Below the pieces are notes generated by a model. That model ran no database searches. It was not told the DNA's origin and saw only the letters and a program-made list of their open reading frames with translations. Made by a program: the position numbers and the translations under genes. Shown one piece after another: positions 38,988 to 48,378 of a DNA stretch of 64,000 nt (its first letter is position 1; each line of letters begins with the position of its first letter). Origin of the DNA: Acidobacteriota bacterium (lineage in GTDB: Bacteria > Acidobacteriota > Terriglobia > Bryobacterales > Bryobacteraceae); contig JAPKZB010000056.1 of assembly GCA_026393985.1 (NCBI GenBank), positions 1-64,000 on the forward strand, read 5' to 3'.

Positions 38988-41003
38988 ATGAGCCAGAAAA
39001 AGCATCAGCCGTACGTACCCGAGAGTATGAAGATGACCGAATTCACCGTGGCGGCGGTGGGGATCGGGTTGGTGATGAGTATCATCCTGGGCGCGGCGAA
39101 TGCGTATCTGGGCCTGAAAGCGGGCATTACGATTGCGGCGACGTACCCGGCGGCGGTGATTGGCATGGCGCTGCTGCGGGCCAAGCGGGGGACGATTCTT
39201 GAAGAGAACCTGGCGCGGACAGCAGGTTCGATTGGCGAGTCGATTGCGGCGGGGGCGATCTTTACGCTGCCGGCGTTCGTGATCTCGAAGAGCTGGCCGG
39301 CGTTTGATTTTGAACACGCCTATCTCAAGTCGACGGCGCTGATGCTGGTGGGCGGGGTGCTGGGCGTGCTGTTTGTCTCGCTCGTGCGGCGGGCGCTCGT
39401 GGAAGATGACGAACTTCCCTTCCCCGAGTCGGTGGCGGCGGCGGAGATCCACAAGGCCGGACAGACGGCTTCGGGCGCGGCAAAGTATCTGTTCTACAAC
39501 ATGGCGACGGGCGCGGGGATCTACTTTGCCGGGGTGACGAAGCTGTTTGAACCGGACCACACGCTGTTCTTTTCAATCGGCGAACTCGGCCGGGGCGCCC
39601 TGAAGCTGGGCGGTGACCGGACGGTAGCGACGGGCGGCTTTACCGTGGCGGCGGCGCCATCCATCAGCCCGGCCTACATTGGCGTGGGCTATATCATTGG
39701 GCCGCGGCTGGCGGCGTTGAATTTCGCGGGCGGGGTGCTGGCGTGGGGCCTGTTCATTCCGATGCTGATGTACTTCCTGGGGCCGAACCTGGCGCAGTTT
39801 ATTCCGGCCGGGGAGATGGAGGGGGGATGGACGGCGACGGCGAACGCGGTGTGGCGCTACATTGTGCGACCGATTGCGGTGGGCGGCATGCTGGTGGGCG
39901 CGGGCTACACGTTGTTCCGGATGCGGAAGAATCTGCTGGGCGGATTGAGCCGGGCGTTTGCCGAACTGCGCGGCGGGGGGCCGGACCCGGCGACGCTTTC
40001 GCGCACGGAGCAGTATATGAGTTTTAAGGTGGTGTTCGCGCTGATCGGGCTGACGTTTCTGGCCATGGTCGGGGTGTACACGTACTTTGCGGGTGCGCTG
40101 TGGATTGCGGCGATTGCGGCGGTGGTGATGCTGATTACCGGATTTCTGTTTACGACGGTGTCGGGGTCGCTGGTAGGCTTCATCGGCTCGTCGAACAACC
40201 CGATTTCGGGTTTGACGCTGTCGACGCTGTTGATTGCGGCATTGTTGATGGTGTCGCTGGGGGTGAACGGCGCGACCGGGGTGGCGACGGTGCTGGCCGT
40301 GGCGGCCGTGGTGTGCGTGGCGGCGGCGGTGGGCGGCGAACTGCTGCAGGATTTCAAGGCCGGCTACATTCTGGGCGGCACGCCGCGGACGATTCAATGG
40401 GTGGAGTTGCTGTCGGTAGTGGTTTCGGCGCTGGTGATGTTTTTCCCCGTGATGCTGCTGCATCAGGCGAATATCAAGCAGGGGGGCATCGGCTTCGGCG
40501 ACGCCAAGCTGCCGGCGCCGCAGGCGGGACTGATGGCGCTGATTGCGCAGGGCATCGTGGGCGGCGAGATGGCCTGGCCGCTGGTGGTGATGGGCATCTT
40601 CATGGGTATCGGCATGATCATGCTGCAGGTGAAGAGTCCGATGCTGGTGGCCGTGGGCATGTACCTGCCGCTGGCGACGACGTTCGCCATTTTTGTGGGC
40701 GGCTGCATCCGGAGCATTACGGACTACCTGAGCACGCGGGCGGGGCACAACGAGGCGCAGAAGGCGCGGATTGAGAATACGGGCGTACTGGTTTCCTCGG
40801 GGCTGATTGCGGGCGAGGGGCTGATGGGGCTGGTGGTGGCGGCGTTTGCGCTGTTGGAGGTTTCCCTGCCCGAGTTCTCGAAGGCGCCGAGCTACGCGGT
40901 GGGGCTGGCGATTCTGGGCGGGCTGGCGGTGATGATGATCCGGACGGCGCTCGGCAACGCGGGCCGGCCCGAGGATCCGGCGCCGCCGAGCGCCATGGTG
41001 TAG
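38988..41003 (+). CDS. OPT-family oligopeptide/metal-chelate transporter
   Basis: A 671-aa integral membrane transporter with about sixteen helices. The OPT family start is evident (MTEFTVAAVGIGLVMSIILGAANAYLGLKAGITIA) along with the DDELPFPESVAAAEIHKAG motif and GSSNNPISGLTLSTLLIAALL. Family members move oligopeptides or metal-siderophore complexes with protons. TIxxN and GGCIRSITDYL near the C-terminus are also seen. Alone in its unit; a spermidine-synthase-like fusion follows 25 bp later. Confidence 0.92.
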   Translation: MSQKKHQPYVPESMKMTEFTVAAVGIGLVMSIILGAANAYLGLKAGITIAATYPAAVIGMALLRAKRGTILEENLARTAGSIGESIAAGAIFTLPAFVISKSWPAFDFEHAYLKSTALMLVGGVLGVLFVSLVRRALVEDDELPFPESVAAAEIHKAGQTASGAAKYLFYNMATGAGIYFAGVTKLFEPDHTLFFSIGELGRGALKLGGDRTVATGGFTVAAAPSISPAYIGVGYIIGPRLAALNFAGGVLAWGLFIPMLMYFLGPNLAQFIPAGEMEGGWTATANAVWRYIVRPIAVGGMLVGAGYTLFRMRKNLLGGLSRAFAELRGGGPDPATLSRTEQYMSFKVVFALIGLTFLAMVGVYTYFAGALWIAAIAAVVMLITGFLFTTVSGSLVGFIGSSNNPISGLTLSTLLIAALLMVSLGVNGATGVATVLAVAAVVCVAAAVGGELLQDFKAGYILGGTPRTIQWVELLSVVVSALVMFFPVMLLHQANIKQGGIGFGDAKLPAPQAGLMALIAQGIVGGEMAWPLVVMGIFMGIGMIMLQVKSPMLVAVGMYLPLATTFAIFVGGCIRSITDYLSTRAGHNEAQKARIENTGVLVSSGLIAGEGLMGLVVAAFALLEVSLPEFSKAPSYAVGLAILGGLAVMMIRTALGNAGRPEDPAPPSAMV

Positions 41004-41028
41004 GGAACGCGGCTGATACCATATATTC

Positions 41029-43392
41029 TTGTCTCGCATCTCTTCCACTGTTAACTCTGGGCTACCTACGAGCTGGACCCAGGTATACCTGGGCGTTGCT
41101 TTCACCACGATGGCGACGCTGCTGCTCGAGCTATCGATGACGCGGATCTTCTCGGTCGTCTTCTACTACCATTTCGCGTTTCTGGCCATCTCGATTGCGC
41201 TGTTTGGTTTGGGGGCGGGCGGGGTTTTTTCCTACGTCGTCGCGGGGCGCCCGGGGAGCATGTTCAGCAAGCTGGGCTGGCTGTCGGCGGCGAACGCGGT
41301 GATCCCGCTCGGGAGCCTGATTTTCATCCTGACGCGCGGGACGGAGCTATCGAACCTGACGCTGGGGGCGGTTTACTTTTTGAGCGCGCTGCCGTTTTTC
41401 GTGGCCGGGGCGATTGTTTCGCTGGCGATTTCGGAGACGATTGAGCGGGTGGACAAGGTGTACTTCTTCGACCTGCTGGGCGCGGCCGGGGGCTGTCTGC
41501 TGCTGATTCCGCTGCTGAATACGTTCGGCGGGCCGAACACGGTGATTGCGGCGGCGATTCTGTTTGCCACGGGGTCGGCGGTGTGGTTCAACCTGGCGGG
41601 CGAGCGGCAGATGCGGGCCGGGGCGGTGGCGCTGGCGCTGGGTCTGGTGGTGCTGGTGGTGGCCAACGCGAAGTCGCCGATTATCGACGTGAAGTACGCC
41701 AAGGGCCAGACGCTGGACAACGAAGTATTCGTGAAGTGGAACAGCTTTTCGCGGATCGCGGTGGCCAAGGAGCGGGAGAGCGGGCAGATGCAGGTGGTCA
41801 TCGACGCCGATGCGTCGACCGGCATCGCCAACTTCGATCTGGCGAACCTGAGCGAGCGGGACCGGAAAGACCTGACGCTGCAGGGGCCGGCCTTCCCCTA
41901 CAAGATGCGGCCGGGAGCGAAGACTCTCATTGTGGGGCCGGGCGGAGGCTGGGACGTAACGCGGGCGCTGGCGCTGGGCAGCAAGGACATCACCGGCGTC
42001 GAGATCAACCCGATCATCGCCCGGACGGTAATGCAGGAGCGGTTCCTCGATTTTTCGCGGAAGCTGTATCAGCGGCCGGAGGTGCGGATTGAGGTGGAAG
42101 ACGGCCGGGCGTTCATCCGGCGGTCTCCCGAAAAGTACCAGGTGCTGCAGGCGACGCTGGTGGACACGTGGGCGTCGACGGCGGCCGGGGCGTTTGCGCT
42201 GTCGGAGAACAACCTGTACACGACGGACGCGTTTTATGACTATTTGAGCCACCTGACCGACGATGGTGTGCTGACGATTACGCGCTGGGGGTTTGAGCCG
42301 CCGCGGGAGTCGGTACGGCTGTTGACGCTGGGCCGGGAGGCGCTGACGCGGCTGGGCGAGAAGGAGTTTGCGCGGCACGTGATGGTGGTGCGCGAAGGTT
42401 CCACACAAGGCTGGGGCGCCCGCGACACAGTGCTGATTGCGCGGAAGCCGTTTTCGGCGGCCGACGTCGAGCGCGCCAAGCAGATTGCCGAAGAGGCCAA
42501 GCTGCAGGTGGTGTATCTGCCGGGGATGGTATCCGACAGCCCGTTTGCACAGGTGCTGACGCTGCCCGACCTCGCGGCCTACATCGCTGGGTATCCGTTT
42601 GATATTTCAACCGTCGACGACAACCGGCCGTTCTTCTTCTACACCGTGCAGCCGCGTGATTTATGGGGTTTTCTCGTGAGCCCCGAAGGCAAGAGCGCCG
42701 ACTACAAGATCAACAAAGCTGTGCCGCTGCTCTTTTCGCTGGTGGGCATCAGCCTGGTGGCGACGCTCGTGATTCTGGCGCTGCCGCCGGTGGTGCTCGG
42801 CACGAAACTGCCGCGGGAGAAGGGCGTGCTGCGCTTTCTGCTCTACTTCCTGTGCATCGGCGTGGGCTACATTCTGATTCAGGTGGCGCTCATTCAGAAG
42901 TTCGTGCTCTTTCTGGGGCACCCGACCTATGCGCTGACGGTGATCATCTTCTCGATGCTCGTCTTCAGCGGCCTCGGCAGCTTTTTGAGCCGGCGGCTGG
43001 TGGGAGATAACGACGGCAAGCTTGTCGGGGCGCTCGCGCTGGTGAGCTTGTTTGTGCTAATTCTGGCGCTGAGCGCGGCGCCGCTGACTTCGGCGCTGGT
43101 GGGCTGGCCGCTAGCGGCGAAGATGGCGCTGACGATGGCGCTGATCGCGCCGGCGGCGTTCTTCATGGGGATGCCGTTTCCGCAGGGTCTGGCGCGGCTT
43201 GAGAGCTTCCACAAGCCCTCGGTGCGGTGGGCGTGGAGCCTGAACGCGGCGGCGAGCGTGCTGGGTTCGGCCGGGGCGATTTTCCTGGCGATCTACCTGG
43301 GTTTGCGCGAGACGCTGCTGGTGGGCGGGCTGCTGTATCTGGGCGCGGTGGTTGTGGTGCGGAGCAGTTCGCGATATCTTCGGTCAACGTAA
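41029..43392 (+). CDS. Spermidine synthase-like methyltransferase fused to membrane domain
   Basis: A 787-aa protein with about six helices at the N-terminus (TMATLLLELSMTRIFSVVFYYHFAFLAISIALFGLGAGG), a central Rossmann module like aminopropyltransferases (TLIVGPGGGWDVTRALALGSKDITGVEINP, VEDGRAFIRR, and LVDTWASTAAGAFALSENNLYTTDAFYDYL), and five to six C-terminal helices. Membrane-embedded SpeE-like proteins are known in several phyla without an assigned reaction. The start TTG at 41029 is supported by no Shine-Dalgarno; GATACC is 8 nt upstream. It abuts the next SDR gene with no gap. Confidence 0.8.
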   Translation: MSRISSTVNSGLPTSWTQVYLGVAFTTMATLLLELSMTRIFSVVFYYHFAFLAISIALFGLGAGGVFSYVVAGRPGSMFSKLGWLSAANAVIPLGSLIFILTRGTELSNLTLGAVYFLSALPFFVAGAIVSLAISETIERVDKVYFFDLLGAAGGCLLLIPLLNTFGGPNTVIAAAILFATGSAVWFNLAGERQMRAGAVALALGLVVLVVANAKSPIIDVKYAKGQTLDNEVFVKWNSFSRIAVAKERESGQMQVVIDADASTGIANFDLANLSERDRKDLTLQGPAFPYKMRPGAKTLIVGPGGGWDVTRALALGSKDITGVEINPIIARTVMQERFLDFSRKLYQRPEVRIEVEDGRAFIRRSPEKYQVLQATLVDTWASTAAGAFALSENNLYTTDAFYDYLSHLTDDGVLTITRWGFEPPRESVRLLTLGREALTRLGEKEFARHVMVVREGSTQGWGARDTVLIARKPFSAADVERAKQIAEEAKLQVVYLPGMVSDSPFAQVLTLPDLAAYIAGYPFDISTVDDNRPFFFYTVQPRDLWGFLVSPEGKSADYKINKAVPLLFSLVGISLVATLVILALPPVVLGTKLPREKGVLRFLLYFLCIGVGYILIQVALIQKFVLFLGHPTYALTVIIFSMLVFSGLGSFLSRRLVGDNDGKLVGALALVSLFVLILALSAAPLTSALVGWPLAAKMALTMALIAPAAFFMGMPFPQGLARLESFHKPSVRWAWSLNAAASVLGSAGAIFLAIYLGLRETLLVGGLLYLGAVVVVRSSSRYLRST

Positions 43393-44181
43393 ATGTCACT
43401 GGAATCCTTGTTTTCACTGAAGGGCAAAACGGCCCTGGTAGCCGGCGCGAGCCGGGGAATTGGTTTGGCGATTGCGCGGGAGCTGGCCGCGGCGGGGGCG
43501 CATACGGTGCTGGCCTCGCGGTCGATTGACAAGCTGCGGGCCGAGGCGGAGGCGCTCAACGCGGCCGGGTATTCGGCCGAGGCGGCCGAACTCGACATGG
43601 CGAGCCGCGCATCGATTCAGGCCGTGGGCGAGGCGTGGGCGGACAAGGCCGACATCCTCGTGAACGTGGCCGGGCGCAACGTGCGGAAGCCGATGGAGAC
43701 GTACTCGCGCGAGGAGTACGAGACGATCCTGCAGACCAACATCCATAGCATTTTTGAGCTGACGCAGCTGATCGGCAAAGGGATGCGCGCGCGGGGCACG
43801 GGCGGCAAGATTATCAACATTGGCAGTCTGATGTCGACGCACGGGGTGCCGTATTTGAGCGTGTACGCGATTTCAAAAGCGGGCCTGGCGGGGTTGACGC
43901 GGGTGCTGGCGGCCGAGTGGGGTCCGAGCAATATTCAGGTGAACTGCATTGCGCCGGGCTTCATCATCACCGACATCAACCGGGACATGTGGCAGCCGCC
44001 GGAGATGCACGCCTGGCTCCAGGCGACGCAGTCGATTCCGCGGGCCGGCACGCCCGAAGATATCGCGGGCTTGGCGGTGTTTCTGGCCGCGCCGGCGTCG
44101 AACTACGTCACGGGGCAGTGCATCGCCTCTGACGGCGGCTGGACGACAACGGCACGCTGGCCGTTTGAACCGGCGCAGTGA
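43393..44181 (+). CDS. SDR-family oxidoreductase
   Basis: A 262-aa classical SDR: AGASRGIGLAI, VNVAGRN in place of NNAG (Asn to Val at the first position), catalytic Ser in IGSLMS and YAISK (Tyr/Lys intact), and IQVNCIAPGFIITDINRDMW. Resembles gluconate 5-dehydrogenase and 2-dehydro-sugar reductases. It begins the base after the stop of the membrane methyltransferase and overlaps the metal-binding gene by 4 bp, so this is one transcription unit with 44178-44999. Confidence 0.92.
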   Translation: MSLESLFSLKGKTALVAGASRGIGLAIARELAAAGAHTVLASRSIDKLRAEAEALNAAGYSAEAAELDMASRASIQAVGEAWADKADILVNVAGRNVRKPMETYSREEYETILQTNIHSIFELTQLIGKGMRARGTGGKIINIGSLMSTHGVPYLSVYAISKAGLAGLTRVLAAEWGPSNIQVNCIAPGFIITDINRDMWQPPEMHAWLQATQSIPRAGTPEDIAGLAVFLAAPASNYVTGQCIASDGGWTTTARWPFEPAQ

Positions 44182-44999
44182 CGCGGCGGGCGCTGCTCTG
44201 GGCGCTGCCGGCGGCCGGATGGGCACAGGACGTGGAGTTTCTGTGCCCGATGGATCCCGAGGTGCGGGCCAAGGGTCCGGGGCGGTGTCCGCGCTGCGGG
44301 ATGCGGCTGGAGGCGGGGCTGCCGGAGCCGGTGGAGTACCGCGTCGAGATGACGACGCTGCCGGCCGAGCCACGGGCGGGGCGGACGGTGATGCTCGCCT
44401 TCCGCGTGGTGGATCCGCGGACGGGGCGGCCGGTGGTGGCCTTTAACGAGATCCACGAGAAGCTGTTCCATTTGTTTGTGGTGAGCGAGGACCGGACGTT
44501 CTTCGCGCATGAGCATCCGGAGCGGCGGGCGGACGGGTCGTTCGTGCTGCCGGTGGTGCTGCCGCGGGCGGGGATGTACCGGGTGCTGGCGGATTTTTAT
44601 CCGCAGGGCGGGACGCCGCAGCTGATCGCCAAGACGGTGCTCGTGGGCGCGGGGGCGGAGGTGCGGGCGCCGGAGCCGCCCGGGAACATGGAGATCCGGT
44701 TGCGGACGGAGCCGGCCGAGCCGGTGGCCGGGCTGCGGACGATGCTGTTTTTTGATCTCGCGCCGGCCGAGGGGCTGGAGCCGTGGCTGGGCGCGTGGGG
44801 GCATCTGCTCGTGGCGAGCGAGGATCTGCTCGACATGGTGCATGTGCATCCGCGGTGGGAGTACCGGCCGGAGGTGGCGCCGACGGTGCAGTTCAACGTG
44901 ATTTTTCCGCGCGCCGGGCGCTACCGGCTCTGGGTGCAGATGCAGCGGAAAGGCCTTGTGAATACGCGTTGGTTTGACGTGGCGACGCGGGCTTTATAG
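44178..44999 (+). CDS. Exported metal-binding protein with duplicated His motif
   Basis: A 273-aa protein from the GTG at 44178. A short TAT/Sec leader (TRRALLWALPAAGWAQD) is followed by a heavy-metal-binding HMBD-type motif (CPMDPEVRAKGPGRCPRCG; Cys25-x-x-Asp and the CPRC pair). The rest holds two related His blocks: LFHLFVVSEDRTFFAHEHPE (about 94-113) and GHLLVASEDLLDMVHVHPR (about 214-232), both H-L-x-V-x-S-E-D followed by HxHP. This suggests a two-domain periplasmic copper or other metal carrier. I do not recognise a named family. Confidence 0.8.
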   Translation: MTRRALLWALPAAGWAQDVEFLCPMDPEVRAKGPGRCPRCGMRLEAGLPEPVEYRVEMTTLPAEPRAGRTVMLAFRVVDPRTGRPVVAFNEIHEKLFHLFVVSEDRTFFAHEHPERRADGSFVLPVVLPRAGMYRVLADFYPQGGTPQLIAKTVLVGAGAEVRAPEPPGNMEIRLRTEPAEPVAGLRTMLFFDLAPAEGLEPWLGAWGHLLVASEDLLDMVHVHPRWEYRPEVAPTVQFNVIFPRAGRYRLWVQMQRKGLVNTRWFDVATRAL

Positions 45000-45008
45000 A
45001 CTGGCGCG

Positions 45009-46223
45009 ATGGTATCGAGACGGTCCTTTCTTGCGGCGGTAGCCGGGGTGGGCGCGGCGGAGGCCGCGCTGCCGAAGATCAAGATTACGCGGGTGCGGAT
45101 CTACGAGCCGCCGGGGTACAACCCGCTGTTCAACCAGAGCAACATGCTCGTGACGGTGGAGTGCGACAACGGCACGGTGGGCATTGGCGAAGGCGGCGCG
45201 AAGGATACGCTCGAGCAGTGCGCCGGTACGCTGATCGGACAGAATCCGTTCCGCATTGAGGCGCTGTGGCAGGAGATGTACATCGCCTGGTTCTATCCGC
45301 CGGGCCGCGAGAAGATCCACGCGCAGGGGGCGATGGACCTGGCGCTGTGGGACATCAAGGGCAAAACGCTGGGCCTGCCGGTGCACGAACTGCTCGGCGG
45401 GACGGTGCGGAACCATGTAGAGTGCTACGCGACGGGCGGGGCGCCGCGGCCGCCGGGGGCGCCGCCGTTGTCGCTGCGGGACCGGGCGCGGGCGACCATG
45501 GACGCCGGCTACCGGGCGTTTCGCATGGGGGCGGCCGACACGCCGTCGAACACCACGTTCAACACGCACGAACGGGTGCGGAAGGTGGCGCGGGACTGTA
45601 AGGAGGTGCGCGAGGGCGTGGGGCCGGACGGCGACTGGTGCATCGACCTGCATCAGCGCTTCGACTATGCCGACGCGCTGCGGGCGTGCCGTCTGATGGA
45701 GGAGTTTGAGCCGTACTTTGTCGAAGACCCGGTACGCGACGAGCATGCGCATCAGGACATCCCGAAGCTGCGGCAGATGACGTCGGTGCCGTTGACGCAC
45801 GGCGAGGAGTGGGGGCAGCGGTGGGACTTCAATAAGCTCGTTGAGAACCACGACATCGACTACATCCGGGCCACGCTGCCGAACGTGGGCGGGATTACGG
45901 AGATGATGAAGATCGCGGCGCTGTGCGAGACGCACGCGGTGGGGATTATTCCGCACTTCACGGGTCCGGTGGCGACGGCGGCACTGGTGAACTGCCTGTC
46001 GACGTTCCCCGGGACAGTGATCATGGAGTACAACTACGGGGGGCGGCCGATTCCGCATCTGCCCGAATGCCTGGACTTCAAAGACGGCAAGGCGTACCGG
46101 AACGACCGGCCGGGGCTGGGGGTGACGGCGGATTTGTCGAAGTGCAAGCTGATTGGCGAAGTGACGCAGCCGGGGCGGAAGAATGTGTACTTCCGGCCAG
46201 ATGGCTCGCTGACGCACTGGTAG
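45009..46223 (+). CDS. Enolase-superfamily (mandelate racemase/galactonate dehydratase-like) protein, TAT-exported
   Basis: A 404-aa protein with a twin-arginine leader (SRRSFLAAVAGVGA). The MR/MLE fold is clear: GIGEGGAKDTLE, GAMDLALWDIKGKTLGLPVHELLGG, WCIDLHQRFDYADALRACRLMEEFEPYFVEDP (metal Asp and Glu in EDP), HGEEWGQRWDF and GIIPHF. The IDLH replaces the usual IDxN. Likely dehydrates or racemises a sugar acid in the periplasm. An AGGAGAG Shine-Dalgarno precedes the next gene. Confidence 0.9.
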   Translation: MVSRRSFLAAVAGVGAAEAALPKIKITRVRIYEPPGYNPLFNQSNMLVTVECDNGTVGIGEGGAKDTLEQCAGTLIGQNPFRIEALWQEMYIAWFYPPGREKIHAQGAMDLALWDIKGKTLGLPVHELLGGTVRNHVECYATGGAPRPPGAPPLSLRDRARATMDAGYRAFRMGAADTPSNTTFNTHERVRKVARDCKEVREGVGPDGDWCIDLHQRFDYADALRACRLMEEFEPYFVEDPVRDEHAHQDIPKLRQMTSVPLTHGEEWGQRWDFNKLVENHDIDYIRATLPNVGGITEMMKIAALCETHAVGIIPHFTGPVATAALVNCLSTFPGTVIMEYNYGGRPIPHLPECLDFKDGKAYRNDRPGLGVTADLSKCKLIGEVTQPGRKNVYFRPDGSLTHW

Positions 46224-46233
46224 GAGGAGAGCA

Positions 46234-47229
46234 ATGTTGACACGACGGGCCTTGTTGGCCGCGGCGCTGCCGCCGGCGCAGATGAATGACGCGGTGAAGC
46301 CGCTGGCCGAGGCGGTGGCCGCGGGGCAGCTGCGCGCGGCGGTGCTGCGGGTGACGCAGGGCGACGGCGTCTACGAGAGGGCCTTCGGAGCGGCGACCCC
46401 GGCGTCGCCGTTTCTGATTGCGTCGATCACCAAGCCGATGACGGCGGCGGCGGTGATGACGGTGGTGGAAGCGGGCAAGCTGCAATTGGACGCGCCGGCG
46501 GCGAAGCTGCTACCGGGGTTCGATGGGCGGATCACACTGCGGCAGATGCTCTCGCATACTTCCGGGCTGCCGGACATGCTGCCCGAAAACATTGCGCTGC
46601 GGAGGCGGAACGCGCCGCTGCGCGAATGGGCGAAGCTGGCGATGCAGACGCCGCTGCTGTTTGCGCCGGGCGAGAAGGTGAGCTACCAGAGCATGGGAAT
46701 TCTGCTGGCGGCGACGATGGCGGAGCTGGTATCCGGCGTGGCGATGCCGAAGCTGCTCGAGCAGCGGATTTATGGGCCGCTGGGGATGAAGGACACGTAT
46801 CTGGGGCTGGGGCGGTACCGGCTCGAGGAGACGGTGCAGAATCAGACCGAGCACGCGGATCCGGTGGGGGAGAAGCACTGGGATTGGAATAGCCGGTATT
46901 GGCGGACGCTGGCCGCGCCGTGGGGCGGGGCGCACTCGACGGCGGCGGACATTACGAAACTGCTGCGGTACTTTATGAAGCCGGGCCCGGGGCCGTTGCG
47001 GCCGGAGACGGCGCAGCAGATGGTGACGGCGCAGAGTGCGCAGTACGGACTGGGTTGGCGGTTGACGCCGGGGCAGTTCGGGCACGGGGGATCGACGGGG
47101 ACGCTGTGCTGGGCGCATCCGGGGAGGGACGTGACGTTTGTGCTGCTGACGAGTCTGCCGGCGCGGGTGTCGCAGAAGACGATTCTTGATCCGGTGTCGA
47201 AGGCGGTGCAGGGGGTGCTGCTGGGTTAG
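46234..47229 (+). CDS. Serine hydrolase, beta-lactamase family (class C-like)
   Basis: A 331-aa exported protein, short leader TRRALLAAALPPA. SxxK in SITK (Ser64-Lys67), YQS (151-153) as YxN-type motif, and HGGSTG near the C-terminus corresponding to the KTG box. LSHTSGLPDML is typical of the esterase/penicillin-binding subgroup. Probably an esterase, peptidase or wall-modifying enzyme rather than an antibiotic-resistance lactamase. It follows the enolase-superfamily gene by 10 bp with a good ribosome-binding site. Confidence 0.9.
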   Translation: MLTRRALLAAALPPAQMNDAVKPLAEAVAAGQLRAAVLRVTQGDGVYERAFGAATPASPFLIASITKPMTAAAVMTVVEAGKLQLDAPAAKLLPGFDGRITLRQMLSHTSGLPDMLPENIALRRRNAPLREWAKLAMQTPLLFAPGEKVSYQSMGILLAATMAELVSGVAMPKLLEQRIYGPLGMKDTYLGLGRYRLEETVQNQTEHADPVGEKHWDWNSRYWRTLAAPWGGAHSTAADITKLLRYFMKPGPGPLRPETAQQMVTAQSAQYGLGWRLTPGQFGHGGSTGTLCWAHPGRDVTFVLLTSLPARVSQKTILDPVSKAVQGVLLG

Positions 47230-47262
47230 AGGCGCGTCGATCCGCTAGAGTAGAGGGACGTT

Positions 47263-47691
47263 ATGCTAAAGTCTCTCAGCCTTAGCAATTTCACTGTTTT
47301 CCCTAGCGCCGAGTTAACCTTTGGCGACCACCTCAATGTGCTTGTCGGCGAGAACGGTACAGGGAAAACGCACATTCTGAAGGCAGCCTATGCTGGGATT
47401 GCGGTGAGCGCCGACTACAACGCGAGCGGGACAGGCTGGGGCCAGGGAGGGTGGGGTTCCGGAACATGGGGGGGAGGCAAGTCAATTTGGACCGCTGCGC
47501 TCGCACAGAAGCTGGTCGGGGTGTTTCGTCCTGACGAACTGGGGCGACTGGTCACGCGCGCCAGGGGCCGGCGGAAATCTGAACTGAGCTTTCACTTTAA
47601 CAACGAAGCCCTCGACTTTTCCTTTTCGTTCTCGACCCTCGCACGGTCCGAAGTCACACTGAAACACACGCCCACTGAGGTGATTGATTAA
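47263..47691 (+). pseudogene. AAA-15/RecF-like ATPase, N-terminal part before an in-frame TAA
   Basis: N-terminal 142 codons of an ABC/SMC-type ATPase: SLSNFTVFPSAELTFGDHLNVLVGENGTGKT with Walker A at residues 29-36. An insertion rich in Gly and Trp (GTGWGQGGWGSGTWGGG, about 56-72) follows. A TAA at 47689-47691 interrupts the frame; the sequence continues in the same frame as the next entry ([22 protein letters not shown]). The region is visibly poorer in G/C than its neighbours (hand count 29/60 at 47281-47340). No other start-of-gene promoter; AGAGGGACGTT precedes the ATG. Confidence 0.85.
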
Positions 47692-48372
47692 CGTCCTGTC
47701 TATCTACCGACCCGGGAATTGCTTACCATCTATCCGGGGTTTGTCTCGCTTTACGAAACCTCGCACCTTTCCTTCGAAGCGACATGGCGAGACACATGCG
47801 TTTTGCTCGGAGCTCCGCTCGCGAGAGGCCCACGAGAGAAGAGGATCAAGGAACTCCTAGGGCCGTTGGAGACGGCGATGGGAGGCAGCGTGGAACTCGA
47901 TGCCGGCGGACGTTTTTATCTCAAACTCGAGACGGGCAGGATGGAGATGCATCTGGTGGCGGAGGGGCTTCGCAAATTGGCAACGATAGCTCGGCTAATC
48001 GCTACGGGGTCATTGCTCGACAAAGGCTACCTGTTCTGGGACGAACCGGAATCGAACCTCAATCCCCGGATTATCAAGACCGTGGCGCGGGTGATCCTGC
48101 AACTGGCAGAGAGCGGTATTCAGGTCTTTATCGCAACTCACAGTCTCTTCTTGCTAAGGGAACTGCATATCCTGCAAAGTCAGCAGTTTGCAGGTCTGAG
48201 TGCCAGGTACTTTGGATTGGAGCGCACCCAAGCCGGTGTCGGCGTCCGTCAGGGGAATACGGTCGATGACATTGGCAGCATCGCGGCGCTGGACGAGGAC
48301 TTGCAGCAGGCGGACCGGTACATTGACACGGAGATGGGCCTGCCCGCCGAAGCCTCGCCAGAGGAGAGGTGA
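47692..48372 (+). pseudogene. AAA-15/RecF-like ATPase, C-terminal part
   Basis: In-frame continuation of the ATPase beyond the TAA; together they would make 369 aa. It holds the C-terminal ATPase half: [34 protein letters not shown] (Walker B/D-loop), [17 protein letters not shown] (His switch). A re-initiation at a TTG near 47719 is possible, so both halves might still be made. The organisation matches OLD/AAA-15 ATPases that pair with a nuclease in phage-defence cassettes. Directly followed by the nuclease-like gene. Confidence 0.85.
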
Positions 48373-48378
48373 ACCGAC

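Noticed and set aside
47689-47691. Programmed recoding of the TAA in the ATPase gene
   Set aside because: TAA is not used for selenocysteine or pyrrolysine, no stimulatory structure was evident, and the adjacent nuclease gene is also broken, so decay is simpler.
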